Assembly: GCA_963281255.1 (NCBI GenBank)
Contig: OY725488.1
Span: forward strand, 12,063,524-12,127,523
DNA length: 64,000 nucleotides
Direction of reading: 5' to 3'
From: Aphrocallistes beatrix
Lineage: Eukaryota; Porifera; Hexactinellida; Sceptrulophora; Aphrocallistidae
Position numbers and translations under genes: made by a program. This document shows positions 1 through 11,007 of the stretch, piece after piece; the stretch's first letter is position 1; the number at the start of each line of letters is the position of its first letter. Below the pieces are notes generated by a model. It saw only the letters and a list, made by a program, of their open reading frames with translations. It made no database searches and had not been told where the DNA came from.

Positions 1-36
1 GTTGGTACTTCTACCACTCCCACATCTCGAATCATA
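1..36. repeat. Third fragment of the duplicated segment (edge of window)
   Basis: The first 36 bases match 4437-4472 and 11641-11676 closely (gttggtacttct followed by the cccacatctc core). Similarity stops after that, so only a small fragment of the segment described at 3978-6475 lies here. Confidence 0.5.
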
Positions 37-299
37 TTTAAGAATTCAATTGCAACAACTCTTTTTACTTCTAACACCATTTGAAATATATCCAAAACGA
101 CCAACTTCGAAACCATCTACGATGAACACCTTTCACATTTATTGGATAATAACTGGACACATTTATACAAAAGATTGTTTAGCAACATTTATCTCTCCAC
201 AAGGATTAAGAGAGAATAGCACTGCTCTGGCCTATTGGCAATGGGAAATGACCGGCAAGGAAAGCATGTCGCGTCAGGGAAAATCTTAAAGGATTAGTA

Positions 300-803
300 T
301 ATTCGTGTCTTCAGCCCAGAATTCAATTATTAGTATTTTGATGGGACGATTAATGATGGTGAACAGGCAACAATTGACCTTAAAATGCGCATAATATGCA
401 AATATAGATTAGTTTCAGCGAATTCAAAGTTACTTTGAACTACAAAGAATAGTAGCCACCATCTCAATACAGCTATTTAGAGATATAACTAATAATAGTG
501 ATGCTGTATCTAGTCTGATATACAGAGTGGTCCATAAGTAGTGACCTAATTTTGATTTGCTATCATTTCAAAATGAATAACGGCAAACTTAATTTGCTAA
601 AAAGTATTAAATATTCTACACTTGGGAGATATAGAATCCATCCTCAACAGGAATCTAGTCATTTATGATGTGCTCTATCCTGTCTCCACGATTTCTGATG
701 GTTTTCTGCATGTTTGATGCTTTCTAGAGACCTAGCAGTCTTTGGAGCTCACCATGTATAAGATATTGATAGTTTTATTTTATTTTCGTATCGGATAGCT
801 GTA
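300..803. other. Intergenic, no gene seen
   Basis: AT-rich sequence without a convincing ORF. Around 521-545 there is a stretch (cagagtggtccataagtag) that resembles a mariner-type transposon end. A similar one is at 25616. Nothing else can be supported. Confidence 0.4.
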
Positions 804-1750
804 GGCGTGACCTACGTTATAATAAGGCCTATTCACTGGACTTTGGATTTGTACCATGGATATTTTCGAAGGTCATTGATATTTCAATATAGTAGAAAAG
901 TTTATTTGTAATATTGCTAATATTAATAAAAATAGACGAATCAATGTGTAGTTATATCATTAGCAATAAAATAAATGCATTTTAATAAGTGAAATTGCAT
1001 TTGCTAAAAATGTAATTCTGGAATGTAATCTATGTAGAAAGGTGGATGAAGACAAGACTTAGTTAGGTTTCAATTTCTTTATAAGTAACTGGGACAGTTA
1101 GAGAGGACTCTGGGGATCTCGTTTTTACGTAATTTGGGAATAGTTCGCTGAATTTCCAAAACGGATCCATCCAGTTGAGGTATTGAGAAATTGGTCTCGA
1201 TGTCTTCGGGAAGAAAATGTTTCGCACAGACATATATGTTCTTCAGGTCTTCAATACCTTCCCTGGAGAGTGCTCGCAACCACTGATTGACCAAGTCAGG
1301 TGGACAAGTCGGGAGTTTGAAAATTGGAGTATAAGATTCTCCTGCATAGTTGCTTCGGCATCCTGGTGCAGAACACTTGTTGGGCATGACGTTATAAGCC
1401 AATAAAACAATATAGGTATCAAATACTTAGTAGAGTGATCAAGTTGTTTAATAATCTAAACTCATAAAATATAAAAAATATTTTTAAAAATCAATTGACT
1501 GGGGGAAAAAATATACGTAATGAGAATAATAATATTCTCTAGCCATATACGCCAGCACAATGGAAACATTTAACTAATTTAGAATATTTTATAATATAAT
1601 ATAGCTATTGTTGTATGAGGAAATGCATTGCTAATTACCATTTAACGAATTTTTCAAGATTATGGGTAATTAACAAAATGGCCTTCGAAAATATCCATGG
1701 TACAAATCCAAAGTCCAGTGAATAGGCCTTATTATAACGTAGGTCACGCC
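804..1750. mobile_element. 947-bp element with 69-bp perfect terminal inverted repeats
   Basis: Bases 804-872 are the exact reverse complement of 1682-1750. Both arms begin ggcgtgacctacgtt at the outer end. Between the arms lies a THAP-domain ORF (1079-1402, minus). No transposase catalytic domain is visible and I see no clear target-site duplication. It is either a non-autonomous DNA transposon carrying only the THAP DNA-binding module of a P-element- or Kolobok-like transposase, or a domesticated THAP gene inside a fold-back. The sequence shows the first reading; the class is inference. Confidence 0.65.
1079..1402 (-). CDS. THAP-domain protein (DNA-binding module only)
   Basis: A 107-residue ORF that is almost entirely one THAP zinc finger. 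The C2CH ligands are Cys10, Cys15, Cys59 and His62, with the family's aromatic residue after the histidine (Phe63) and the invariant-type Trp41. THAP fingers bind DNA in transposases (P element) and in host transcription factors. The ORF ends soon after the domain, so there is no effector or catalytic part. It is enclosed by the 69-bp inverted repeats at 804/1682, which argues for transposon origin. It could be the first exon of a longer protein, but no downstream exon is apparent before the inverted repeat. The start is the first ATG in frame, nine residues before the first ligand, as is usual for THAP N-termini. Confidence 0.65.
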   Translation of the reverse strand: MAYNVMPNKCSAPGCRSNYAGESYTPIFKLPTCPPDLVNQWLRALSREGIEDLKNIYVCAKHFLPEDIETNFSIPQLDGSVLEIQRTIPKLRKNEIPRVLSNCPSYL

Positions 1751-1888
1751 CCTCCATTACTCGGGAAATAAAGAAAGATGACAATGAGGTTATCACCCAT
1801 GATGAGTGAGAGCATTCTCGACCATAATGGAATAATAAAGCAAATATTACTACGTATCATGCATGAGTGGATCCATTTATTAGTACTA

Positions 1889-2513
1889 CGGGCGTTCAAT
1901 AAGTAGTCGTTATTGCAATTTATCTTGGTTGTTCCATTTAATTCAGAATTGGGTTAGCATATCTAATGTAGCCCTACCGATGCTCTTTCAAATGATACTT
2001 TACTTTTTCAATTCTGAGCTTTGGTTTTTATACTGTGGCTATTATTAGTTTGGCATTTTTATATACTGGCATTTATTATGGCTTCCGAGAGTGCAGATTT
2101 CAAAACTGAGCAGCGAGCCTATGTAAAGATTCATACACTGCTCCAAGTTTCTTCAACCGACATTCACAAGGATTTGATGGAGGTTTATAATGATAGAACT
2201 CTTCCATATTCCACGATAGTTGACAGGACCCGACGTTTTCGTGAGGGAAGAGAGTCGATAGAAGATAAGCCCAGAGCAGGGAGGCCGATTTCCGGCGCCA
2301 GTGACAAATTTGTCCTCGAGGTTTCCGAAATACTTGAAGAAGACCCCCTATTTCATTGATGGAGATAGCTAATGCAGTTGGGGTCTCAACGGGAACCGCT
2401 CATACCATTGTGCATGACAATTTTCAATTTAGGAAAATCTGCGCTCGGTGAGTCCCGCATGCACTAGCACAGGCCCAGAAAACTAAGAGGGTTCAATGTG
2501 CTCAAAAGTTGCT
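1889..2513 (+). pseudogene. Mariner-type transposase, 5' part, broken
   Basis: A mariner-like terminal repeat begins right after a TA (cgggcgttcaataagtag, 1889). The transposase N-terminus starts at 2078 (MASESADFKTEQ). Its paired helix-turn-helix region contains the motif KPRAGRP typical of mariner/SETMAR proteins. The frame breaks at about 2357 and continues in another frame (IANAVGVSTGTAHTIVHD). A stop then sits in the conserved stretch that reads RKICAR-stop-VPHALA. Homology ends near 2513, where receptor pseudogene A begins in mid-gene. The catalytic DDD domain and the 3' inverted repeat are absent. This is a dead, 3'-truncated copy. Its fusion to the receptor fragment marks a deletion or recombination breakpoint. 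Confidence 0.8.
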
Positions 2514-3403
2514 TTCTAATAATCAACATCACTGAGGTTGGTTATTTGTCATTGTTTTTATTAGGATTTAGTTTAGCTGAGATACCAAATGCTTACAGAT
2601 TTAGTGACTCTAACTGTACTCAAATGTTAAAACAACTTTTAAATATCAAGTTAATGTATGAAAATCCGATTAATTCGATCATATCCATTGGAAAATCAGG
2701 AGGATTGATATTCCTAGCATTTGGCATTTGTCTGATGAAGTTCCTTCATGAAAACTTCCATAACATCCGTTCCACTGCATTTCATTACATAAGACGCCTG
2801 CTGGTAGTCACATGCCTGCTTGAAGTTCTTCTCATCACTACGGGATCTGTACCACAGCTGATGATCATTAACATTGTTCTTGTACCAATACTGACCTTCA
2901 TCTATTTCCTTATTTGGGTTAAGCACACTCGGATGTTCTACAGAACTCTAAGATGGAGGTCAGTAGAGTTGAGAATAAGAAGTAACAACGAAAGATTGAT
3001 CAGAAGAGCAGTCATCAGCTGTTATCAGTTTCTCGTAGTCATGTACTGTTTCGGAATAGCAATTCTGTGCTTAAATTTGTCTTAATTTCTAGACAATATC
3101 CTCACACTACTCACTATCGCTCTACAAAACGGTCCGTGTCTATTCAATCATCTTTATGGAATTGCTTACTACAAGCCAGTGCTTATTAGTGAACAACAGA
3201 TTGAAGCGTTTAGACTCGCTTATGATATAGAGGATTCTGCCACTTTCATACTTGAATCAATAGCATTTATTTTACTTGGATCTCAATACCTGTTGTGCAC
3301 TGCTGTGTTCTTTGGTCGCATCCTTATCAATCAACTGAAATACCGCTATGGATACGCGCAAACTAGATTTACACCTAACCTGACTCAGAGCCTTATCAAG
3401 TGA
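2510..3403 (+). pseudogene. 7TM receptor family, copy A (5'-truncated pseudogene)
   Basis: Reads from the second helix of the family (FLIINITE) to the usual C-terminus (RFTPNLTQSLIK). The first ~75 codons, including helix 1 and the SDPFGN loop, are missing because a mariner fragment abuts directly upstream. An in-frame stop at 3083-3085 (cttaa) interrupts the protein just after helix 6, where other copies read NLSEFLDN. The frame is otherwise open on both sides, so the stop is a single lesion. No promoter of the family type is present. The copy shares about 480 bp of 3' flank with copy B. Confidence 0.9.
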
Positions 3404-3890
3404 ACAAAGCTGATTTTATTAAATCCTGTCATGTGTAGAGAATTGTAGCTGTTTATTAGTTTATTTGTATCACAAGTATTTTTAAAAACTCTACACTAGT
3501 GGTTGTTGTGCTTACATTGAAATATTCAACTCAATATACATTTTACATTTTCGCTTAAGGAGGAATTACAGCAAGGGGCTGGTCGACAACAACCCATATT
3601 TTAGTACTATTTAGCTAGTTAGTAGTATACTCAATGAAATGCATTGTTAAATCGTTATTGGGTTTTCAATAAACTGGAATGTTTTACCAAATGAAAGAAG
3701 TTAGTATTGTTTATTAACAATGTAATTATGCGTTTGAAATAGTGTCAAACTGAAAATAAAAGTGGCTTTTTTCATGGAATATTGCTACATTCCAGCGTTG
3801 CTGTGGTAACGTATTTTGGTCAGTTGGGGTCATATCTTGAGAACAGCACTAACTAGGCTAAATTTTGATCCAATTTGATCCCAATAGACT
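3404..3890 (+). repeat. 3' flank duplicated with copy B (8789-9275)
   Basis: The sequence after the stop of copy A (aaagctgattttattaaatc onward) is closely similar to that after copy B up to the shared ttgatcccaatagact near 3890/9275. The duplication that made A and B therefore included the 3' flank. There is no gene in it. Confidence 0.75.
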
Positions 3891-4334
3891 ACTTTCTATT
3901 AAGCGATTATATAATTTCTACGTCAAAATTCAATGATTTAGTTACTAGAAAATTTATCATATTGGTCACATTTGGTAATTTTTAGAATATTAACTCTAAC
4001 TAAATCATTGTAAGATGTACCATGGAGTGATGTGGGATGTGCGTTGATAATGCAGGCTATTATCCATGATTTGACACGATTGTTGTTTGACTCGGTGATA
4101 AATACGTCTAGATCAAGTAGAGAGTTTTCTAGGCTCAGTGAACTGTCCAATACCAGACCCTCTTCCTCCTAGCTCAGCGACGAGACGGACTTTTGTTTTC
4201 GCATTGAATAATTTTACATAAGTATTTCTCCATGGGTGTAAACGTGTTCAGAAACTATCTGAAAATTTTGACACTCGTACTATGGTATTTAGATCTGTTT
4301 CCCTATCTAAGTTCTTTTTGAGATATAAAATTGA

Positions 4335-4853
4335 TTATCAGAACTGATTGTAACTACACGAAGTTACTAGAGTTCTCCCAGGGCACATTCTACCTTCGCT
4401 ACAGCTTCTGTAGCTTGCATTCTTTCGTAGCGGGGGACAGTTATTACTTCTACCTCTCCCACATCTCGGATCAGCTGTTCCAACTCTCGAGTGTCATCTT
4501 CGGAACACCAGACGTATTTCAAGATGGAGTCCATGAATTACTGCCAGCTTTTCTTCAGCATTTTCTTCAACTTCAGCTAGCATTCATTCTTGAAATTCAC
4601 AAAGTGGGTACATTTGGAGAAGACTTTCAATATCGCTTCTCAATCCGATTAGTTCTTGTTCTCGTGTGAGTGCTATGGATCTGGCGGCCATTTCTAGGCG
4701 GGAATAACGGATTTTATCGAGGAAAATCTTCTCTGGTTGAGACAAGCGATCAAGTCGATCGATGAAACGGTTAATCTGTGTCTCTGCTGGGTGTGCAGCT
4801 TGAGATATGTTGAGTAGAAGAGCTGCATTATGATAACCATAAATATGGTTCAA
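4335..4853 (-). pseudogene. Unknown protein remnant in duplicated segment, copy 1
   Basis: Minus-strand ORF of 89 codons at 4584-4853 (contains RLSQPEKIFLDKIRYSRLE), followed in another frame by an open stretch down to about 4335 (contains TRELEQLIRDVGEVEV). The same two stretches recur at 11555-12055 with changes that often keep the amino acid. This suggests a once-coding sequence, perhaps two exons or a frameshifted gene. I recognise no domain. The helical, charged composition gives no function. Both copies have stops, so neither looks active. Confidence 0.35.
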
Positions 4854-4957
4854 TCTATTTGTTAAAAAAGTAAATACAGTTGATTCTGATTATATTAATC
4901 GGAAAACCACTGAAATGGGATAAATCTCCAGGAACAGAATAGTTTTATACATAGAGG

Positions 4958-5307
4958 CAGGGCTGGGGTTGGTTAACCGATATTCGGGATCGGTTATTTT
5001 GGTTTCCTCCAGGGCGGTTAACCGGTTAACCGATGTCAATATTAAATAGTATAATTATGGATTTGTCGACTAATAACCTGATATTGAAAAATTTACAATC
5101 TTCAGTGGTCTCGAAATATACTATTTGGTTAGAAAAATTGTAATAATATTGTAATATCAAAATTTTAGAACTAATATTCACGAATCTTCATCGAAAAACA
5201 ATGAAATTAGTCTAAGTATTTAAAGCAGAACGGCTAACCGATCCAAAATTTTCTTAACCGTTAACCGTGATTGACGGCGGTTAACCGGTTAACCGAATCC
5301 AGCCTTG
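4958..5307. mobile_element. hAT-like MITE, 350 bp, 7-bp target duplication
   Basis: Begins CAGGGCTGGGG and ends CCAGCCTTG, with imperfect inverted ends rich in the motif GGTTAACCGGTTAACCG. It is flanked by ATAGAGG on both sides (4951-4957 and 5308-5314). The partner segment at about 12170 has a single atagagg and no insertion, so the empty site is preserved in the window. The CAGGG end and short duplication fit hAT-type non-autonomous elements. No ORF. Confidence 0.75.
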
Positions 5308-5654
5308 ATAGAGGCTATTAAGAAATTTAATCGGCTATTAACTTGGGACTCCCTTAATCGGGACAAATTATATTGTCCTGATTAATAAGCAGATTCGATT
5401 GTAGTTAATTAGAAACCGAGAGTTGAGGCATGCCTCATCTGGGCTTATATGGACTACCTTTAATTTGGAACTCCACAGCTTCTATCCCGGATTTGAAGCA
5501 TTTCTAGATGTGCATAGTCAAGGGCCTAGCAGCAGCCCATTAAACCTGGTAGGCCGCAAGGAACAGATTTGTCGTTTACGTTGCTGCAAGCTCTCAGTGA
5601 TTGGCTGCGCCCATGTGCCTGTATAAGGTGTGAACACGAGTGACCAAATTAGTA

Positions 5655-5883
5655 CCGTAAACTGGGGCGACTATGGCCCTAAGAGGTTGCTTTGTCCCAC
5701 AATAGCAATCTTAATAAAATATACTCAAACTTTGAAATATTGCGGTTTAAATACCTTTAGATATATTGAGAGTTTCACTTAAAATACTATCAATGATTCA
5801 AAAGTTTGACTATATTTTAATAAAATTGCTACATATTGTGGAACAACGAAACCTCTTAGGGTTAAAGTCGGCCCAGTTTACGG
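5655..5883. mobile_element. Palindromic TA-site MITE, family 'CCGTAAACTGG', copy 1
   Basis: Starts CCGTAAACTGGGGCGAC after TA and ends with its reverse complement (ccagtttacgg). The two halves are long inverted repeats meeting near 5770. Two further copies lie at 12511-12718 and 48158-48393. The TA flanks fit a Tc1/mariner/pogo-type target. Confidence 0.8.
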
Positions 5884-6140
5884 CACACAAAATTCCCGAA
5901 AACCGACATAAATATCACCAATTCCATTCCAATATACCTCTTGAAATTTCCAGGAATCTTAAACCAAACCTGAGATTAGAGATGATTAACATAGCTTGAT
6001 AGTATAAACAGGTGCGGCTGAGAACTAAAACCGGATATTTCATATTGAATCTGCATTTATTCTGAATAGGCACACGTGTGCATATACTAAATTGCTAGTA
6101 GGTGCTAAAATTAGAATGGAACTGCTGTCACTGAGTGTCG

Positions 6141-6383
6141 TTAATCTCCTCGGCTGATCCGGCGCTGCTGGCTAGCTTTGAATCTTGAATATCTTGCCAG
6201 TGTTGCTCTGAGACTTTGAAAATAATCTGAACTTGTTCCTGTAACTCTAACGACATCTGTTGGGATAGAAAGCTTAGTTAAACCTAAAAGCTCCCATACA
6301 CATGACGCAACAATGTTGCCCGTAAATAGAACATGTTCTATTTCCATGCTAGATGTTGCATGAAAAATGTTTGAAGATGGCAT
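6141..6383 (-). pseudogene. ORF in duplicated segment, unknown
   Basis: Open frame of 80 codons (contains TGNIVASCVWELLGLTKLS). It is almost identical in the partner segment (about 12980-13223), where codon 9 has become a stop. The nucleotide identity is so high that conservation proves little about coding. No domain recognised. It may be an exon of the same lost gene as 4335-4853, since strand and order agree. Confidence 0.25.
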
Positions 6384-6475
6384 CTAGCGATTTTAACGAT
6401 CTTAAAACTTCAGCTGTGTAGTATAGTTAATACAGTAGATGCAAGACATAACAACATTCTGCTAGAAAACGGTTG

Positions 6476-7676
6476 GCATATACCCATATAATTTATGCCG
6501 GTTATAAGAACATTATATGGAGTTCCCAACGGTGTTCTTATAACTAGCATCCACGAAAGCAATTTCACTGATTGAGCAACCGAAGTACAAACAAATGCGA
6601 CATGCAATTAGCCATACACTGAAGATTCATGGGCAGCGCCAGCTTCCTGAACAAGGGGTGCAGGGAGTGTGCCGAAAGTTGGGCAAGGGTGCTGATTTTA
6701 CCAATCGTTTATGTATGCATACGTATATATCAGAGTATTATACAGCCTTCCAGAGATACCTCCTAGTCTCAAAGCCCTAATTTTCATCGTCTAAATCGAT
6801 TAATAACATCATAATATAGGGTAAATTGGGTATTATTTTGGATTTCTCGCTCCAAAACACTTTGAGGTTTTTACATTCTAGATTTTAATCAAAATATGCA
6901 TTTTGCGTCAAAGGAAAATGTTGGAGTTGTACTGATCTTAAAGCTTTTACATAGTAGATTTGATCTAGTAAATCTTGAACGCCTGGACAAGTGATGGAAT
7001 ACTTACATAGTAAGCATGCATGCACTTTACTTTAGAGCCTTACAACTAAAATCATTTACAAACTTTATTTTGTAATCTTAAATTAGTGACAACTCATTAA
7101 ATTTAATAATTTGTAGAATAAGTATTATTATCCTTTAAATCAGCTGATTCCAAATATAATCAAATAAGGCATTAAAGTAAATACTTTCAGTGAAGATATC
7201 CTTTCAGAAACATAAATCACAATTCTAAAACACAAACCAAATCCAACTTTGCATGAACTTTGTGCAAGCATACGTTACTTTCAGGAGTGTCTTGAAATAA
7301 TTATGAATAAATTATATAATAAATATTTACTAAGGTATTAATTCTAAAACTGTGTAGCCAATACTGTTTGTATTTACGTTTAGTTGCATTCTAAAATACC
7401 AATTTGGGACTTATCAGTATCTCAATAGAGAATATCCTATAGTATATAGTGGCTGACTAATTTGGAAAAAACAATTCATTCACCACCAAACTTTAAGATT
7501 ATGAAATATATATGCTTTCATAATTCTGTAATCATTGTACTTAGTTGGATGAAAACAATATTAAATTTCAAATCAGTCAGCAGAGCATATCAGATTTTAG
7601 AATATAAGCAATTTTTTGAATATAAATTAACACAATCTTATTCAATAATATAATTAGTCAAATCCAAAATAGAGAA
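6476..7676. other. Intergenic with a dispersed repeat, and 5' flank of copy B
   Basis: At 6728-6930 there is a copy of a dispersed repeat that recurs at 59359-59550 and 62348-62560 (core tattatacagcc, then gggtaaatt). The last 60 bases before copy B (7614-7676: tataaattaacacaatctta) align with the core promoter of the intact receptors, but the TATA motif is altered. No other gene seen. Confidence 0.5.
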
Positions 7677-8788
7677 ATGATTTATAACTTGACTGTAACC
7701 TTGGGATCCGTGATAGCTTTGCTACTTACTGTAGTCTGTGCGTTGGTGTCCATTATCTGGAATCTATATTTCGTGAGAAAGATAGTACAGTTTAACCGCT
7801 CATACCGTCATTGCGTCAAAAAGGCAAAATCAGATCCATTTGGAAATCTTTCAGAAGAAGCCTTCCATCACAAATCGGAATTAATTAAATACGCATTTCT
7901 ACTAATAATCAACATCACTGAGTTTGGTTCCACGTCATTATTTGTATTAGGAGATAGTTTAGCTGAGATATCTAATAATTACAGACTTACAGACGCAAAC
8001 CGCACTAAAATGTTGACACAATTTTTAAATGTAGAAACCAAGCTAATGTATGGAAATCCGATCAATTCCATCCTACTGTCTATTGGAAAATCAGGGACGT
8101 TGATATTTCTAGCATTTGGCATTTGTCTGATGAAGTTCCTTACTTCCATAACATCCGTTCCACTGCATTTCATTACATAAGACGCCTGCTGGTAGTCACG
8201 TGCCTGCTTGAAGTTCTCATCACTACGGGATCTGTACCACAGCTGATGATCATCAACATTGTTCTTGTACCAATACTGAGCTTCATCTATTTCCTTATTT
8301 GGGTTAAGCACACTCGGATGTTCTACAGAACTCTAAGATGGAGGTCAGTAGAGTTGAGAATAAGAAGTAACAATAAAAGATTGGTCAGAAGAGCAGTCAT
8401 CAGCTGTTATCAGTTTCTCGTCATTATGTGCTGCTTTGGATTAGGAATTCTGTGCTTAAATTTGTCTGAATTTCTAGACAGAATCTTCGCACTACTCACT
8501 ATCGCTCTGCAAAACGGTCCGTATCTATTTAATCATCTTTACGGAACTGCTTATTACAAGCCAGTGCTTGTTACTGAACAACAAATTGAAGCGTTTAGAG
8601 TCGCTTATTATATTAAGGGTTCTGTTACTTTCATCCTTGACATAATAGCATTTCTTTTACTTGGATCTCAGTACCTGTTGTGCACTGCTGTGTTCGTTAG
8701 TCGCATCCTTATCAATCAGCTGAAATACCGCTATGGCTACGTGCAAACTAGGTTTACACCTAACCTGACCCAGAGGCTTCTCAAGTGA
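7677..8788 (+). pseudogene. 7TM receptor family, copy B (frameshifted)
   Basis: Nearly full-length. It starts at an ATG equivalent to that of the intact copies (MIYNLTVTLGSVIALL) and ends RFTPNLTQRLLK. At 8141 seven bases (catgaaa in the intact copies) are missing between FLMKFL and FHNIRS, which throws the second half into another frame. An additional 3-bp loss at about 8216 removes one leucine of EVLLITTG without a shift. All other family marks are there: SDPFGN, the basic loop RWRSVELRIRSNN, and NGPYLFNHLYG (where the usual Cys is Tyr). The residue that normally forms the N-C-T sequon is N-R-T, so both putative extracellular cysteines are lost. It is a recent pseudogene. Confidence 0.9.
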
Positions 8789-9275
8789 ACAAAGCTGATT
8801 ATATTAAATCCTGTTATGTGTAGAGAATTGTAACTGTTTATTAGTTTATTTGTATCACAAAGAATTTTTAAAAAGTCTACACTATTGGTTGTTGTGCTTA
8901 CATTAAAAAATTCAACTCAATATACATTTTACATTTTTCTAACGGAGGAATTACAGCAGGGGGCTGGTCGACAACAACACATATTTTAGTGCTATTTTGC
9001 TAGTTAGTAGTAGACTCAATGAAATGCATTGTTATACGTTATTGGCTTTTCAATAAATTGTAATGTTTTGCCAAATGAATGAAGTTATTAGTATTATTTA
9101 TTAACAACATATTTATGCGTTTGGAAGAGTGTCAAACTGAAAAGAAAAGTGACTTTTTTCATGGAATGTTACTACATTCGAGCGTTGCTGTGGAAACGTA
9201 TTTTGGTCAGTTGGGGTCATATCTTGAAATCCACAATAACTAATTGCTAAAATTTGATCTACGTAATTTGATCCC
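8789..9275 (+). repeat. 3' flank of copy B, duplicate of 3404-3890
   Basis: Homologous to the 3' flank of copy A as described there. No gene. Confidence 0.75.
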
Positions 9276-9451
9276 AATAGACTCGTCCGTCCGTTGTATG
9301 TATGTATGTGCGCAGGCGCGCTACTGCGAAATCTAACAGTCCGATATTTGCCAAATTTCGCATGTAGTATCTCATTATGATGTAGATGTGCGAATTTTTT
9401 CACAAAGAGAATTTTTTCACAAAATCTCAACATTTCCGGTTTTATAAGTAC

Positions 9452-9945
9452 AAGCGCGCTTCGCTTGCTTCCGCTGCGCGGCTGGCGGACACTATGTGTC
9501 CGCCGGAGACGCCCTGCGGGCGCCTGGGGTCACAATGGCTAATTAGAAGGGAGATGACATCTCTAAATACGTCTGTCTTACTGTTATAATCGATATTGCA
9601 CGAAAAAAATCACCAAATATGTCAATTTTCAAAATTTGGATGCGTAATGATGACGTCATAACAGAGTGATGAGTCACTATTTTTTGATGATAGTTGCATC
9701 ATATGTGAGATATATGAATATACATATTCTATTAAAATTTCAGCCTTTTATCACCTAAAAAGGTTGAGTTATTGTCGAAAAACTGAAATTTCTAATTCTA
9801 AATAAAGGTTACAATGACGTCATAATTCGATTATGAGTCGACATTTTGGTCTGAGGTCAGAACTTAGTGAAGCCATAGCCAAAATACTCCTACATGCCAA
9901 AAATCAGCTTTCTGTGACTGGCAGTTTCTTCAATCAATTCGTTAC
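9452..9945 (-). mobile_element. Triple-hairpin element, copy 1
   Basis: A family seen five times (17640-18521, 37680-38143, 40360-40746, 47110-47377). Read on the minus strand it has an AT-rich body with tgacgtcat motifs. It then ends in a GC-rich cap of three successive hairpins: ccaggcgcc/ggcgcctgg, ggcggacac/gtgtccgcc, and a last one around agcgcgctt. It terminates at tacaagcgcg (plus-strand 9449). It has no ORF. Short 5' sequence (gaattgattgaagaa) is shared with the copy at 17640. A structured 3' cap suggests a Helitron-like or other single-strand-dependent element, but the canonical CTRR end is not evident. Confidence 0.6.
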
Positions 9946-10070
9946 AGATATATATACAGTCGACTCCGCTTATTAATTAATTAATTAAACAAAGCTTTGC
10001 AGTGGTGGTGTTAAAATATGAATATATCCTTACTATTAAAACTCGATTAATGTTTGTTTATTTATTTATT

Positions 10071-10082
10071 TATATATATATA

Positions 10083-10165
<83 letters not shown>

Positions 10166-10188
10166 CAATATATACGTATATATATATA
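10071..10188. repeat. (AT)n microsatellite
   Basis: About 115 bases of almost pure AT dinucleotide. It sits between a fragment of a pogo-like end (9956-9973, cagtcgactccgcttatt) and the pogo-like MITE that follows. Confidence 0.95.
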
Positions 10189-10360
10189 GTCGACTCCGCT
10201 TAATAGGGCCACATCGGTCAGAGGACATTTTGCCCCGATTAAGCGGAGAACCTTATTAACCGAAAATATTTTGTATTAGCTTCTATGTGTGAGAGCTATT
10301 CCGCTCCTGCCAAAAGTGGCCCGATTAAGCGGTTGACCCTATTAAACAGTGACCCTATTA
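10187..10360. mobile_element. Pogo-like MITE 'AGTCGACTCCGCTTA', copy 1 (3' end decayed)
   Basis: Begins AGTCGACTCCGCTTAATAGG. Its right half (gattaagcggttgaccctat) is partly rearranged. Better copies at 45651-45805 and 63668-63840 show the full inverted repeat and TA flanks. Confidence 0.7.
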
Positions 10361-10727
10361 ATAAACACTTGCATGCCCATAGTGAAAGTGAAAATGGGGT
10401 CATTTCTATTTATACCTTTGACCCCAAAGGCATTGCAGGGGTATCATATCTATTATCTAATTATTAATAATTATTAATTAAAGATATAAGCAAGATCTCA
10501 ACGACTAATATAGAGTATTCCACCATGTAGGACCGATTTTCGCGCTTTGAAAGTAATAACATGAATATTTTATGAGTTATTAACATATGATATATACATA
10601 TCTTCACACCTTTAAAAAAATCTTATTTTGAGTTAAATGCGAGCTGTCAACGGCTAATATAGGATAAGATGTATATTCCGATTTTCGCACTTTGAAAGAA
10701 ATAGTGTGAATATTTTATGAGCTATTA
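10361..10727. other. Repeat-derived intergenic sequence
   Basis: Contains the fragment aaatggggtcatttctatttatacctttgacccc (10394-10431), which recurs in the inverted repeat that follows, and two diverged copies of an AT-rich unit (aacggctaatatagg). No gene seen. Confidence 0.4.
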
Positions 10728-11007
10728 ACCCGAGCACGTCCAGGAATGTTGAATTGAAAGTGAAAGTTAATTGAAAGTGAACTGAAAATGAAAGTGAAAG
10801 CTGGGTCATTTCTATTTATACCTTTGACCCCAAGTAATCCTCGGGTTAAATATTGATATATACATATTTTCACACCTATTGAAAAAAATCGTATTTAACC
10901 CTACTTGGACTTGGGGTCAAAGGTATAAATAGAAAATTCCCACTTTCATTTTCACTTTCAATTAACTTTCACTTTCACTTCAACATTCCAAGTCCAATTA
11001 GGGTTAA
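10728..11007. repeat. Inverted repeat with purine/pyrimidine tracts
   Basis: Bases 10728-10849 (gttgaattgaaagtgaaag, then tacctttgaccccaag) are the imperfect reverse complement of 10897-11007 (cttggggtcaaaggta, then tttcactttcaattaac). The arms carry GAAAGT / ACTTTC tracts and the tataaatagaaatgaccc motif shared with 46830 and 54360. It is probably two facing copies of one small element. Confidence 0.65.

Larger units (their letters stand above)
3978..6475. repeat. Duplicated segment, copy 1 (partner 11179-13345)
   Basis: From about 3978 (aaatcattgtaagatgtacc) to 6475 (aacattctgctag) this segment matches 11179-13345 throughout. The stretch 5895-6420 is nearly identical to its partner. Copy 1 is longer mainly because a hAT-like element sits at 4958-5307. 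Both copies carry minus-strand remnants of an unknown protein and a palindromic MITE. The duplication is therefore older than the hAT insertion and younger than the MITE. Confidence 0.85.

Noticed and set aside
4331-4669. 112-codon plus-strand ORF
   Set aside because: Opposite strand of the unknown protein remnant; its partner copy at 11550 is broken differently and shows no protein-level constraint on this strand.
10002-10259. ORF of 85 codons across the AT repeat
   Set aside because: Alternating Tyr/Ile translation of a dinucleotide repeat; not a gene.
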